From Flagellimonas okinawensis (lineage in GTDB: Bacteria > Bacteroidota > Bacteroidia > Flavobacteriales > Flavobacteriaceae), in assembly GCF_029194005.1 (NCBI RefSeq), contig NZ_JARFVA010000005.1, positions 62,001-126,000 of the forward strand: a stretch of 64,000 nt of DNA. Direction: 5' to 3'. Numbering within the stretch: the first letter of the stretch is position 1; each line of letters opens with the position of its first letter. Made by a program: the position numbers and the translations under genes. Below the pieces are notes generated by a model. The model was not told where the DNA came from and searched no databases. It was given only the letters and a program-made list of their open reading frames with translations. Shown here piece after piece: positions 52,465-61,649 of the stretch.

Positions 52465-54834
52465 ATGAACAGTTCAGATTTAGATTTAAAAGGACTTGTA
52501 TCTTCATACTTAAAACATTGGAAGTGGTTCGTTCTTTCCGTTTTTGTAGCTTGTTTTATAGCTTTTATGTATCTACGGTATACGATACCACAATATGAAG
52601 CATATGCAAAAGTTCAAATATTGGAAGATAAAGGAGCTGCTTCTGAATTATCTGTTTTAAAAGACCTTGATATTTTTTCTGCGGGTAGTGGTGGACCTAA
52701 AATTGTGGATGAAATTGAATTATTAAAGGCTAGAGATAACTTTAAAAAAGTTATTAAAAAATTAAAACTAAATACAAGATATTATGTGCTAGGGAATATC
52801 AGGGACAATGAAATTTATGGATCGAAATATCCTTTTGCAATAAATTTTTTGTCACCGGATTCCATTGTTGAGAATTTTGACCATACATTTTATGTCAAAA
52901 TAATTTCTGAAACCGAATTTAATTATTCAGATGAAGAAGATGGCGTATTTCAAAAATATTCGTTCGGAGCAAATCTCAATACTGATATAGGTGATATCAT
53001 TTTGCTTCCTGAGACTAAAAATGTTCCCTTATATAAGGATAATGTTATTAGGGTGGAAATAAGGCCTATGTCCTTTGTACTTGGGAATTTGCGTGCTTTG
53101 ACCAAAATGAAGGTAGCAGGTGAGTTTTCAAATATTATTGATATTTCTTTGATGGACTCAAAAAAGCAGCGTGCGGTTGATATTCTCAATAATCTTGTTG
53201 AAATAAATAATGAGAACGCTGTGGCCGATAAAAAGGAAATAGCAGATCGTACCACCACCTTTATTAATGACCGTATTGCAGAAATTTATTCCAATTTATC
53301 TTCTGTGGATGAAACTGCTGAAACTTTCAAAGAAAATAGAGGAATTGCGGATTTGGGGTCTCAGTCCAATGTAAACTTTACACAGAGTGCAGCAAGTGAA
53401 AAACAATTGCAAGATGCAAATATTCAATTGAACATTGCTAGTTCAATGAAAGATTTGGTTAGTGATCAAGAGGAATATGACTTTATCCCGACTAATGTTG
53501 GACTTAATGATCAAGGTATTGCAAGTGCCGCACAGCAATACAATAATCTAGTTGCACAAAGAAACAGATTGCTCAAAAGTTCCAATGAGAAAAACCCGGT
53601 TATTGTTAAACTGGATCAACAATTGGATGGTTTAAGAAAAGGGATGCAGTCCAGTTTAAACAATGTTACAAACAACCTGAATTTACAGGTTAATAGTTTG
53701 AGCAAACAATTATCTCAAATTAACTCAAGAATTTACGCGGCACCCAGTAATGAAAGAGCTCTTCGGGATATTTCTAGGAAGCAACAGACCACAGAATCAT
53801 TGTATCTCTACCTGCTGCAAAAAAGAGAGGAATCTCAAATAACCTTTGCATCCGCAGCACCAAAATCAAAGATTATTAATTATGCCTACAGCTCTCCATT
53901 TCCTGTAACTCCAAAGCGTAAAATCATTTTTTTAATGGCCTTTATGTTTGGGTTATTGATTCCTTTTTCCATTATTTACGTAAGAGATTTATTGGATGAT
54001 AAGGTTCATAACAAGTTAGATCTTGAGAAAATCACCGAAGATATTCCTGTAATAGTTGAAGTACCTAAGCTGGGCAAAAAGGATAATAGACTTGTTCAAA
54101 AGGACGACAGGTCAGTTTTGGCAGAATCTTTACGTATCTTAAGAACAAACCTAAATTATATTCAAAGGTCGCATAAATCATCTGCCAACAACATCATATT
54201 CATTACCTCTAGCGTTCCTGGTGAAGGAAAAACATTTATTTCCTCTAATCTTGCGGCCATTTATGCAAACACAGGAAAGAAGGTATTACTTATTGGGGCT
54301 GATATTAGAAATCCAAAATTGTATGACTTTTTCTCTAGTGGTGATGTTGAGCCGGGAAATAAAGTCAAACCTCGAAGAAGTACCAAGGATGGTTTAACAG
54401 AATATCTTGTTAATTCAAATTTGAAGATACAGGATATCACGATACCTGCCCAGGTTAATGAAAACGCGATCGATATCATATTCTCTGGAAAAATACCACC
54501 AAACCCTACCGAATTATTGATGCAGGATAGGATGGGTGAACTATTTAAGCAGGTATCTGAAATCTACGACTATGTAATTGTTGACACCGCTCCTCTTATG
54601 GTTGTAACGGACACTTTGTTGATCAGCGAATATGCAAGTCAAATCCTATATGTTGTTAAAGCTGGTGGTACCGAGAAAAAGGTGTTGAACTTCCCTGTAA
54701 AGCTAAAGTCGGAAGGTAAATTAAAAGGGCTTTCATTTGTTGTAAACAATGTAAAACAGTCCAATTTGGGCTATGGCGGAAAATATGGTTATGGATATGG
54801 AAAATCCATTAAAAAGTGGTGGAACTTTAGTTGA
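52465..54834 (+). CDS. wzc: Wzc-type polysaccharide co-polymerase and tyrosine kinase
   Basis: A 789-residue inner-membrane protein that controls chain length and export and autophosphorylates on tyrosine. It has two membrane helices (about 24-42 and 487-507) flanking a large periplasmic Wzz-like part with coiled coils (about 250-450). The cytoplasmic kinase has a Walker A motif PGEGKT (from about residue 585), Walker A' LLIGADIRNPKL, and Walker B YDYVIVDTAPL. The tail is short and tyrosine-containing (GYGGKYGYGYGKS), the probable autophosphorylation cluster. I used the ATG at 52465 rather than the TTG at 52456. Its stop directly abuts the stop of the convergent phosphatase gene. Confidence 0.94.
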   Translation: MNSSDLDLKGLVSSYLKHWKWFVLSVFVACFIAFMYLRYTIPQYEAYAKVQILEDKGAASELSVLKDLDIFSAGSGGPKIVDEIELLKARDNFKKVIKKLKLNTRYYVLGNIRDNEIYGSKYPFAINFLSPDSIVENFDHTFYVKIISETEFNYSDEEDGVFQKYSFGANLNTDIGDIILLPETKNVPLYKDNVIRVEIRPMSFVLGNLRALTKMKVAGEFSNIIDISLMDSKKQRAVDILNNLVEINNENAVADKKEIADRTTTFINDRIAEIYSNLSSVDETAETFKENRGIADLGSQSNVNFTQSAASEKQLQDANIQLNIASSMKDLVSDQEEYDFIPTNVGLNDQGIASAAQQYNNLVAQRNRLLKSSNEKNPVIVKLDQQLDGLRKGMQSSLNNVTNNLNLQVNSLSKQLSQINSRIYAAPSNERALRDISRKQQTTESLYLYLLQKREESQITFASAAPKSKIINYAYSSPFPVTPKRKIIFLMAFMFGLLIPFSIIYVRDLLDDKVHNKLDLEKITEDIPVIVEVPKLGKKDNRLVQKDDRSVLAESLRILRTNLNYIQRSHKSSANNIIFITSSVPGEGKTFISSNLAAIYANTGKKVLLIGADIRNPKLYDFFSSGDVEPGNKVKPRRSTKDGLTEYLVNSNLKIQDITIPAQVNENAIDIIFSGKIPPNPTELLMQDRMGELFKQVSEIYDYVIVDTAPLMVVTDTLLISEYASQILYVVKAGGTEKKVLNFPVKLKSEGKLKGLSFVVNNVKQSNLGYGGKYGYGYGKSIKKWWNFS

Positions 54835-55578
54835 TCAATAAAAGGTTTGGATAGTTCTTTCAATAATCGGAAGTAACTTGGTCAATACCTTTTTAGAAAG
54901 CTTTATTTCTTTCAAAAGTTCCAGCTGTCTTATGTTATGAATATCAGACCCTACAAAGTCAATTAAATCGTTCTTTAACAGCTTTTCAGCCATTTTTTGT
55001 GCTGCAGCTCCATAGGATTCCGAACTAAGGGAAAGTAAGTTGAGCTGAAACAAGATTCCCTTGGATTTCATGGAGGGATATTTGCCATAACTACCATGGT
55101 AGTACATGTAACGTTCTGGATGTGCCAAAATGGGGAAATAGCCATGTCGAGCAATTTCTTCTACTGAAATATCAAAATTGAAGGATGGTTGCAAATAGGA
55201 CATTTCTATAAGCAAATAGTCCGAACCCAAAGGCATCACCTGTTTTTCCTGTAGTATGTTTTCGAAATTATCATCGATCATATGCTCTGCGGCATAATCG
55301 ATTTTAATATCGGACAAATCCTTTTTTTTGATTCCCTCCAAAAGCTGGTCATAGGAATTTTTAATGGTCTTTGGGGTATTGTCGTAATGGTTATGCATAA
55401 TATGGGGCGTACACCTAAAATTGGTAACACCCATTTCCGAGAATGTACGAATGAGTTCCAGGGAGTCCTCAACCGTTTTCGCCCCATCATCGATGCCCGG
55501 GAGTATATGATTGTGTATATCCACAAGACCGTGCAAGTAATCGGCCAAATAAACCTTCTTTTGGAAAAAACTGATCAT
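54835..55578 (-). CDS. PHP-type tyrosine-protein phosphatase (CpsB/YwqE family)
   Basis: A 247-residue metal-dependent PHP phosphatase that removes phosphate from Wzc-type kinases. Metal-ligand motifs are VDIHNHILPGIDDGAKT (about 19-35), CTPHIMHNHYDN (about 56-67), ILAHPERYMYYH and DFVGSDIHN near the end, as in CpsB/YwqE. It is encoded opposite wzc with the two stop codons touching, instead of in the kinase operon as in many Firmicutes. Base composition returns to the GC-richer level of the right-hand region. A minus-strand terminator-like hairpin lies about 90 bases upstream of its start. Confidence 0.92.
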   Translation of the reverse strand: MISFFQKKVYLADYLHGLVDIHNHILPGIDDGAKTVEDSLELIRTFSEMGVTNFRCTPHIMHNHYDNTPKTIKNSYDQLLEGIKKKDLSDIKIDYAAEHMIDDNFENILQEKQVMPLGSDYLLIEMSYLQPSFNFDISVEEIARHGYFPILAHPERYMYYHGSYGKYPSMKSKGILFQLNLLSLSSESYGAAAQKMAEKLLKNDLIDFVGSDIHNIRQLELLKEIKLSKKVLTKLLPIIERTIQTFY

Positions 55579-55664
55579 GCATAAAATTTGGACTGCAAAG
55601 ATAAAGCTTATGTGCTCTTAATTGCTATGATGAAGATCAATTGCTGATTTCCCATGCCGATATA

Positions 55665-55692
55665 TAAAAAAACCGACCCATTACAGGTCGGT
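55665..55692 (-). terminator. Minus-strand terminator-like hairpin upstream of the phosphatase gene
   Basis: On the minus strand ACCGACC (55692-55686) and GGTCGGT (55678-55672) form a 7-bp GC-rich stem with a 7-base loop, followed by a run of T (complement of the A-run 55666-55672). No minus-strand gene ends here. It could be an attenuator in a long leader of the phosphatase gene or the 3' end of a small RNA. Confidence 0.5.
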
Positions 55693-55764
55693 CCTAAAGA
55701 TTCGCTACTTTGTATTTTTTCTAACTAAACTTCTGCTAAGTTACCATTTGTGAACATGCATAGC

Positions 55765-55821
55765 GGTTAACAAAAGATCAAAAAGGTTAATGAAAGATTA
55801 ATAGGGTTAACCATTGGGTAA
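55765..55821 (+). promoter_or_regulatory. Array of six GGTTAA-like direct repeats (probable OmpR-type operator)
   Basis: GGTTAA occurs at 55765, 55785 and 55805, exactly 20 bases apart. Weaker copies GATCAA (55776), GATTAA (55796) and GGGTAA (55816) follow each by 11 bases, giving six half-sites spaced 11-9-11-9-11. That is about one helical turn each and resembles direct-repeat operators of OmpR/PhoB regulators. The array ends 10 bases before the -7 box of the histidine kinase gene. Confidence 0.6.
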
Positions 55822-55831
55822 TTAGCTGATA

Positions 55832-55839
55832 TATTTTTG
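55832..55839 (+). promoter_or_regulatory. -7 box (TANNTTTG) of the two-component operon
   Basis: TATTTTTG matches the consensus exactly and ends 13 bases before the kinase ATG at 55853. The predicted start of transcription is near 55845, which puts the repeat array at roughly -80 to -24. Confidence 0.5.
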
Positions 55840-55852
55840 TTTATTTAGCGGT

Positions 55853-57130
55853 ATGCTGACCAAAAGAAACCTCTATCTTTTAATTTTTATTGTGGCCGTA
55901 ATAGGCCTTTTGGTAGTACAGTACCAATATTTGAGGGTTGGACTGGGGCTGGCACGTGCACAGTTCTCCGATAAGATTGATAGGGCCAGGGAGAATATCA
56001 ACAGCGAACTTTTCGAGGTCAATTCTCTGACCTATACGCTAGGGAATGCCATCCAAAAAGATACCTCCGAGGTGAACATTGGATTGGACAGCCTTGAAAA
56101 GGCCTCCAGATATTATTTAAATGATTACATCTCTTACCAATTGAATGTTTCCGGTATAGATGCCCCTTTTTCCTATACGCTCTATTCCCGGGATTCCATT
56201 ACCTATTTAAGTTCCGAAAGGCCGCACCTCAATGCAAAGGAAAACCTGACCTACCCCATAAGGGTCAAAGGATATCTGCCCGATTTGCTCCAAAAGGAAG
56301 TGATCCTGGAAATCGGTTTTGAGGACTTGAACAACTACTTTTTAAGGCAATTAAGAGGACTTATAATTCCTGGGCTCTTATTTCTATTGATGATAATATT
56401 TGTGGTCATATGGGTATTGAGATCTTTTTATTCCCAAAGGAGCATCATCACCACGACCAACGATTTTATCAATAACCTGACCCATGAACTGAAGACCCCT
56501 GTTTTTTCCATTGGATTGGCCACCAAGATTTTGTCCGAGGACCTTCCGGAGAACAAAAAAGCAGTGGTGGAGCTTATCAGGACGGAATCTGATAGGCTGA
56601 AAACACATATCGATAAGGTGTTGGAACTGGCCAGTATGGAATCGGGCAAGAATCTCCTGCAATTGAAAGAAATTGATTTCAAACCGGAACTGGAAAGTAT
56701 GTGCAATGACTTTTCTTTGCTATCCGAACATTATGGCCAAGTGGACTTTTCCTGTGAACTGGAAGATGGTCCGTACCCCATCAAAGCGGAAAAGTTCCAT
56801 TTGCAAAATGTTATAGGCAACCTGTTGGAGAATGCCCGAAAATATTCAGATAGACCCATTATCAAATTAAAGGCGATAAAGAACAAGGGGTGGCTGGTAA
56901 TCACCATATCGGATAACGGCCAAGGCATTGCTGCCGATGACCTCAATAAAATTTTCAGAAAGTATTATCGGGTCAAAAATGGTGATATCCATAAAGTGAA
57001 GGGGTATGGCCTGGGATTGTATTACGTTCAGAAAATTATTAAAATGCACCGGGGAAAAATCACGGTGGAAAGCGAATTGGGAAAAGGAACAACATTTACC
57101 CTATCCCTTAAACTGACCAAAAATGGATAA
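55853..57130 (+). CDS. Sensor histidine kinase
   Basis: A 425-residue membrane sensor kinase with a first helix at about 6-24, a periplasmic sensor region of about 140 residues (no recognised domain), and a second helix at about 171-193. The HisKA dimerisation domain contains LTHELKTPVFS (phospho-acceptor His211), followed by a HATPase with NVIGNLLENARKYS (N box), ISDNGQGIAADDLNKIF (G1/F) and KGYGLGLYYVQKII (G2). The layout resembles RprX-type kinases of Bacteroidota. It overlaps the downstream regulator gene by 8 bases. The repeat array in its promoter suggests autoregulation. Confidence 0.93.
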   Translation: MLTKRNLYLLIFIVAVIGLLVVQYQYLRVGLGLARAQFSDKIDRARENINSELFEVNSLTYTLGNAIQKDTSEVNIGLDSLEKASRYYLNDYISYQLNVSGIDAPFSYTLYSRDSITYLSSERPHLNAKENLTYPIRVKGYLPDLLQKEVILEIGFEDLNNYFLRQLRGLIIPGLLFLLMIIFVVIWVLRSFYSQRSIITTTNDFINNLTHELKTPVFSIGLATKILSEDLPENKKAVVELIRTESDRLKTHIDKVLELASMESGKNLLQLKEIDFKPELESMCNDFSLLSEHYGQVDFSCELEDGPYPIKAEKFHLQNVIGNLLENARKYSDRPIIKLKAIKNKGWLVITISDNGQGIAADDLNKIFRKYYRVKNGDIHKVKGYGLGLYYVQKIIKMHRGKITVESELGKGTTFTLSLKLTKNG

Positions 57131-57821
57131 GATGTATAAATTACTTTTGGTAGAGGACGATAATTCTTTGGGATACCTGCTATCCGAATATTTGGGGATG
57201 AAGGACTTTGCCGTTACCTGGGCAAAGGATGCGGCCGAAGCCATCGTAAAAACAAAGACCAATGTATTCGATCTGGCCATTTTGGATGTTATGCTGCCGG
57301 ATATGGACGGTTTTGAGCTCTCGCAAAAAATTAAGGGCGTCAACCCGGAACTTCCCTTTATTTTTCTAACGGCACGTTCCCTCAAAATAGATGTATTGAA
57401 AGGTTTTTCCATGGGCGCCGTGGATTATCTCAAAAAGCCTATCGATGAGGAAGAATTGGTGGTGCGAATCAATGCCCTGCTATCTCGTTTGGTGCAAGAT
57501 CAAGAGGAAGAGGAGCATGTTTCGCGCTACGAAATCGGGGATTATGTATTGAACATGGACAATTTTGATCTCAGTTATAAAGGCCAGCCGATCAAATTAA
57601 CAGGTAAGGAGTTTGACCTCTTGGCGCTATTGGCCAAAAACAAAAACCAATTGTGCACCCACAAGGAAATACTTACCACGGTCTGGGACAAAAACGATTA
57701 CTTCAACAAAAAGAGTTTGAATGTATTTGTTTCCCATTTGCGAAAACACTTGGGAAAGGATCCGAAACTGAGCATTGTTAATGTGAGCAGAAGGGGTTTT
57801 ATGCTCCGTATAGAAGAATAG
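57123..57821 (+). CDS. OmpR-family DNA-binding response regulator
   Basis: A 232-residue regulator. The receiver domain (about 5-120) has LLLVEDDNSLG (acidic pocket 11-13), the phospho-acceptor Asp55 in LAILDVMLPDMDG, Thr83 in FLTAR and Lys105 in YLKKPID. The C-terminal winged helix (about 133-230) has LTGKEFDLLALLAKNKNQLCTHKEIL and a recognition-helix segment SLNVFVSHLRKHLGKD, ending VSRRGFML. It is the obvious partner of the kinase encoded just upstream (8-base overlap) and the best candidate for binding the repeat array at 55765-55821. Which other genes it controls is unknown. Confidence 0.94.
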   Translation: MDKMYKLLLVEDDNSLGYLLSEYLGMKDFAVTWAKDAAEAIVKTKTNVFDLAILDVMLPDMDGFELSQKIKGVNPELPFIFLTARSLKIDVLKGFSMGAVDYLKKPIDEEELVVRINALLSRLVQDQEEEEHVSRYEIGDYVLNMDNFDLSYKGQPIKLTGKEFDLLALLAKNKNQLCTHKEILTTVWDKNDYFNKKSLNVFVSHLRKHLGKDPKLSIVNVSRRGFMLRIEE

Positions 57822-57882
57822 TAAAATACTCTGGCCTGGTTTTTGAGCCTATTTTTTTGAACCTGATTCCCCTTTAAGTTCT

Positions 57883-58125
57883 ATGTTCAAATTATTTAAA
57901 AAGAGCCCCAAAAAACCCAATTTGCATCAATTGGACAACCTATATGGACAAACAATCTGTAAATGTCCCTTGATGGAACAGATATCCTATTGCAAAAGAC
58001 TTATTGAAAGTTCAGAATTCCATTTGTCACAATCTTCAAAGAGTGATGATACCCATCATTTTCAGCGTTTGATGGAAGCAGCACACATTGAATTAAAGCT
58101 ATTGCAGGCAAAGCGACATGGCTAA
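57883..58125 (+). CDS. Small conserved hypothetical protein
   Basis: An 80-residue protein starting MFKLFKKSPKKPN. The N-terminal FKLFKK patch recalls small flavobacterial proteins of the Lacal_2735 group, but the rest (GQTICKCPLMEQISYCKRLIES, about 28-49; then a His/Glu-rich helix) does not clearly match, so I give no family. It has three cysteines in CKCP...C and is largely helical and charged, probably cytoplasmic. It lies 61 bases after the response regulator gene on the same strand with no terminator between, so it may be part of that operon. Confidence 0.55.
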   Translation: MFKLFKKSPKKPNLHQLDNLYGQTICKCPLMEQISYCKRLIESSEFHLSQSSKSDDTHHFQRLMEAAHIELKLLQAKRHG

Positions 58126-58210
58126 TTTGCTTTTTTCGTTTACATTGCCCTCAATCTTACTAGGCACAGCTTTAAAAATTTAGTATGTTTAAGTTTCAAA
58201 ATCAGCGACC

Positions 58211-58975
58211 ATGAAAAAATCGATCCTGCTACTGGCCATATCCTTAATTTGTATCAATTCTTTTGCGACGGAAACCAAGCTTATGGTTCGTGCCAAGGCC
58301 AAAGATGCCAAGTTTGTGGGCAGCTCTATTGGAGGAGCCTATGTTATGGTGCGCAACGCCATGAACAATAACATCCTTGCAGAAGGCCTTACCACTGGCA
58401 GTACGGGAAACACCGATCTTATAATGAAGAGTTCCCATGATCGATATACACAGCTTTCGGAAGAGTCCACTGCCGGTTTTATGGCCGTAGTGGATATAGA
58501 CCAACCTACCTTTGTGCGCGTAGAGGTCCTATCGCCAATGAACAGGAAAAATGCGCAGGTACAGGCCAGTACCGAACTTTGGCTCATTCCGGGCAAGGAT
58601 ATTTTGGGCGATGGCATCGTGCTGGAGATACCGGGTTTCATAGTGGATATCCTTAAACCCAATACGCATCAATACATTGCGTTGGAATCCATACCCGAGA
58701 CCGGTCTGGAAATAGCGGCAAATATTGTAATGATGTGTGGCTGCCCCATTCAGGAAGATGGTATTTGGGACTCCAAACTCATGGAGGTCAAGGCATTGGT
58801 ATACAAGGATGGTGAACCTTTAGGGGAAATCGCCCTTAAAAACCCTTCACAGAATACATTTACGGGCCAATTGGAAATCACCGAGGCAGGCTATTATCAA
58901 ATCACGGTGTATGCCTATAATGCAAAAACAGGAAATACCGGGGTGGAGACCATTAACTACGTCGTGCGGGGTTAG
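58211..58975 (+). CDS. Secreted protein of unknown function with C-terminal Ig-like region
   Basis: A 254-residue protein with a clear Sec signal peptide (MKKSILLLAISLICINSFA, cleavage after about 19). The mature part is beta-rich: FVGSSIGGAYVMVRNAM and VVDIDQPTFVRVEVLSP in the first half, then MMCGCPIQEDGIWDSKLMEVKALVY (about 176-200). The C-terminal segment (TFTGQLEITEAGYYQITVYAYNAKTGNTGVETINYVV) looks like an Ig-like or carboxypeptidase-regulatory fold. The CGCP motif could bind a metal or form a disulfide. I do not recognise the family. It stands alone between the two-component genes and the aminopeptidase gene. Confidence 0.75.
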   Translation: MKKSILLLAISLICINSFATETKLMVRAKAKDAKFVGSSIGGAYVMVRNAMNNNILAEGLTTGSTGNTDLIMKSSHDRYTQLSEESTAGFMAVVDIDQPTFVRVEVLSPMNRKNAQVQASTELWLIPGKDILGDGIVLEIPGFIVDILKPNTHQYIALESIPETGLEIAANIVMMCGCPIQEDGIWDSKLMEVKALVYKDGEPLGEIALKNPSQNTFTGQLEITEAGYYQITVYAYNAKTGNTGVETINYVVRG

Positions 58976-59066
58976 ACAGCCACGAGGACAATTGATTACA
59001 TCGTTTTTTGATTGATTTGGTGGGGATAAATTGGTACCTTTTCCGTGCCAAACCAATTCGTGTATT

Positions 59067-61622
59067 ATGCAAAGGCGAGTTTTATCTACCCTATTTGTCC
59101 TCACTCTTTTTTTAGCTTGTAATCCTCGCCCAAAGGTCAATCTGTTGGAAGAGGGCATTCCATTGAAAATGGCGGAATACAGGAAGGAACAAGTATCCGA
59201 TGTTGTCTATTCCCTATCATTTGATATCCCATCGGATAGGCAAGAACCGATTCCGTCAACTTTGCAACTCGACTTGAACATCCATGATCTTTCCCAACCG
59301 CTTTACCTTGATTTTAATGCAGATGCATCACTCTTAAAAAGTATCGTGGTAAACGGCCAAGTACAAAAGATTGATCACAAAAAGGAACATATCATTATCA
59401 CTGAAGATCTTGTCAAGGGCCCGAACTCCATAACCATTGGATTCGATGCAGGAGAACTGTCCCTGAACCGGAACGAGGATTATTTATACACGCTGTTGGT
59501 TCCGGATAGGGCAAGCACGCTCTTTCCCTGTTTTGACCAACCCAATATAAAAGCACGGTACCTGCTGGAGATTACGGCACCGGAGGATTGGAAGGTGCTA
59601 TGTGGTGCCCCTTTGGAAAAAACGACAAAAGTGGGAAATAAGCTGAAACATACGTTTGGGAAAAGTGACCTGATGAGTACTTACCTATTCTCAATGGTGG
59701 CCGGGAAGTTCGATTCCATTACGGAGAACCCCGGTGTGTTCGACATGACGATGCTTTTTCGAGAGACCGATTCTACCAAGATCGATTACAGTGTCCCGAT
59801 CATTTTTGATCTGCACCAACGCTCCATTGACTTTTTAAAGGATTATACCCAATACGATTTCCCGTTTAAAAAACTCGATTTTGCCGCTATTCCTGGATTT
59901 CAGTACGGAGGCATGGAACACGTAGGGGCCATCCAATACAGGCAATCATCAATTTTTCTGGACGAGAGTGCCACACAACGGCGCCGAATGGGCAGTGCAA
60001 AGCTGATCGCCCATGAAACTTCGCACATGTGGTTCGGTGATATGGTGACCATGGATTGGTTCAACGATGTATGGATGAAGGAAGTTTTCGCCAATTTTAT
60101 GGCCGATAAGATCATCAACCCCACCTTTCCCGATATCAACCATGCATTACAGTTTATGATGTCCCATTACCAAGGGGCATATGGTGAAGACCGGACAAGG
60201 GGGACCAACCCGATCCGACAGCGTTTGGATAATTTAAAGAATGCGGGCAGTCTGTATGGAGGGATCATTTACAACAAGGCACCCATTATGATGCGTCAAT
60301 TGGAGACCGCCATAGGGGAGAAGGTCTTTAGGGATGGCATACGGGAATATATTTCCAAACATGCATACGACAACGCTACTTGGAACGATCTGGTGACCAT
60401 TTTGGACAAGAGAACCCCGGTCAATTTAAAGGACTGGAGCGAAGTATGGGTCAATCAATCGGGTAGACCCATCCTCACTGAGCAAATCATTTATCAGGGA
60501 AATACCATAAAAAATCTAACCATCACACAACATGCAGAGGACGGTAGCGCCAAATTATGGCCGCAATCTTTTGAGATTACCCTGGTGTACCCCGATAGTA
60601 CCAGGATTATTCCGGTGACCATCTCACAGCAAGAAGTACGAGTGGATTTGGCAACGGGGCTTCCAAAACCAGAGGCCATCATCTATAATACCAACGCCTT
60701 TGGCTATGGTGTGTTCCCGATGGCGACTTCTGAAATGGACATCATTCCAAGATTGGATGATGAAGTGGCACGTGGATATGCCTATCTCAATACCTACGAA
60801 AATGCGCTGTCCGGAAAAATTTCACCGTTGCAAACTTTCGATCTGTTGATGAAAGGGGTACGCCAAGAGGAAAACGAATTTGTACACAGTATGCTCTGTG
60901 GACAAGCAAGCAGCATTTATTGGAACTTCATGAACGAAGACCAACGTGCGGACAGGCAATTGTCCGTAGAAGCATTGTTATGGGATGAACTGTTTAAAAA
61001 AGGGATTGACCCCAATATTAAAAAGGACTTGTTTGGGCTGTGGAAGGCCATCGCATATTCCAAGGAAGCCACAGAACGTTTATACCATGTTTGGGATAAG
61101 AGCATTGAGATTCCCGATCTTAAATTAAACCAGGATGATTTTAGCAACATGGCGTTGACCCTGGCACTTTTTGAACATGAAAGCTCCAATGAAATACTGG
61201 AGAAGGCCAAAAGCCAGCTAAAAAACCAGGATAAGGTAAAGCGCTTTGAGTTTTTGATCCCAGCGCTCTCACCCGACGAAGCCGTTCGGGATGCGTTTTT
61301 TGAATCCTTGCAAGTAGCGGCCAATCGGGAAAAGGAATCCTGGGTAGCCACTGCAGCGGGTTATATTCACCACCCCCTTCGCCAAAAAAGTGCCATAAAG
61401 CATGTACCCATGGCTTTGGAACTTTTGGAGGAGATTCAAAAAACCGGAGATATATTCTTTCCTAAGAGATGGCTGTCCGCCACGGTGGGGCAATACCAAT
61501 CCGAAGAGGCATTGGAGCTCGTGGAGAAATACCTAGAGGATCACCCCAATGTTAATTCTTCCTTAAAAGGAAAATTGCTTCAGGCTACGGACAATCTGTA
61601 TCGTTTTGTAAATCAGCAATAA
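59067..61622 (+). CDS. M1 family aminopeptidase lipoprotein
   Basis: An 851-residue Zn metallopeptidase with a lipoprotein signal (LFVLTLFLAC, Cys near 19). It has the M1 layout: an N-terminal beta saddle, the exopeptidase motif GGMEHVGAI (family GAMEN, here GGMEH), and the zinc site HETSHMWFG (His316, His320) with the third ligand Glu339 exactly 18 residues later (HExxH-X18-E). A conserved Tyr-containing segment lies downstream, and a C-terminal helical domain covers about 560-850. It should trim peptides in the periplasm or at the cell surface. I chose the ATG at 59067; the frame extends to a TTG at 59031 but the signal peptide starts at the ATG. Confidence 0.92.
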   Translation: MQRRVLSTLFVLTLFLACNPRPKVNLLEEGIPLKMAEYRKEQVSDVVYSLSFDIPSDRQEPIPSTLQLDLNIHDLSQPLYLDFNADASLLKSIVVNGQVQKIDHKKEHIIITEDLVKGPNSITIGFDAGELSLNRNEDYLYTLLVPDRASTLFPCFDQPNIKARYLLEITAPEDWKVLCGAPLEKTTKVGNKLKHTFGKSDLMSTYLFSMVAGKFDSITENPGVFDMTMLFRETDSTKIDYSVPIIFDLHQRSIDFLKDYTQYDFPFKKLDFAAIPGFQYGGMEHVGAIQYRQSSIFLDESATQRRRMGSAKLIAHETSHMWFGDMVTMDWFNDVWMKEVFANFMADKIINPTFPDINHALQFMMSHYQGAYGEDRTRGTNPIRQRLDNLKNAGSLYGGIIYNKAPIMMRQLETAIGEKVFRDGIREYISKHAYDNATWNDLVTILDKRTPVNLKDWSEVWVNQSGRPILTEQIIYQGNTIKNLTITQHAEDGSAKLWPQSFEITLVYPDSTRIIPVTISQQEVRVDLATGLPKPEAIIYNTNAFGYGVFPMATSEMDIIPRLDDEVARGYAYLNTYENALSGKISPLQTFDLLMKGVRQEENEFVHSMLCGQASSIYWNFMNEDQRADRQLSVEALLWDELFKKGIDPNIKKDLFGLWKAIAYSKEATERLYHVWDKSIEIPDLKLNQDDFSNMALTLALFEHESSNEILEKAKSQLKNQDKVKRFEFLIPALSPDEAVRDAFFESLQVAANREKESWVATAAGYIHHPLRQKSAIKHVPMALELLEEIQKTGDIFFPKRWLSATVGQYQSEEALELVEKYLEDHPNVNSSLKGKLLQATDNLYRFVNQQ

Positions 61623-61649
61623 ACGAATTCCACTCCAGGGATATGTAAC

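Noticed and set aside
55765..55821. CRISPR-like interpretation of the 20-base periodic repeats
   Set aside because: Repeat units are only 6 bases with no unique spacers of constant length and no cas genes nearby; an operator array fits better.
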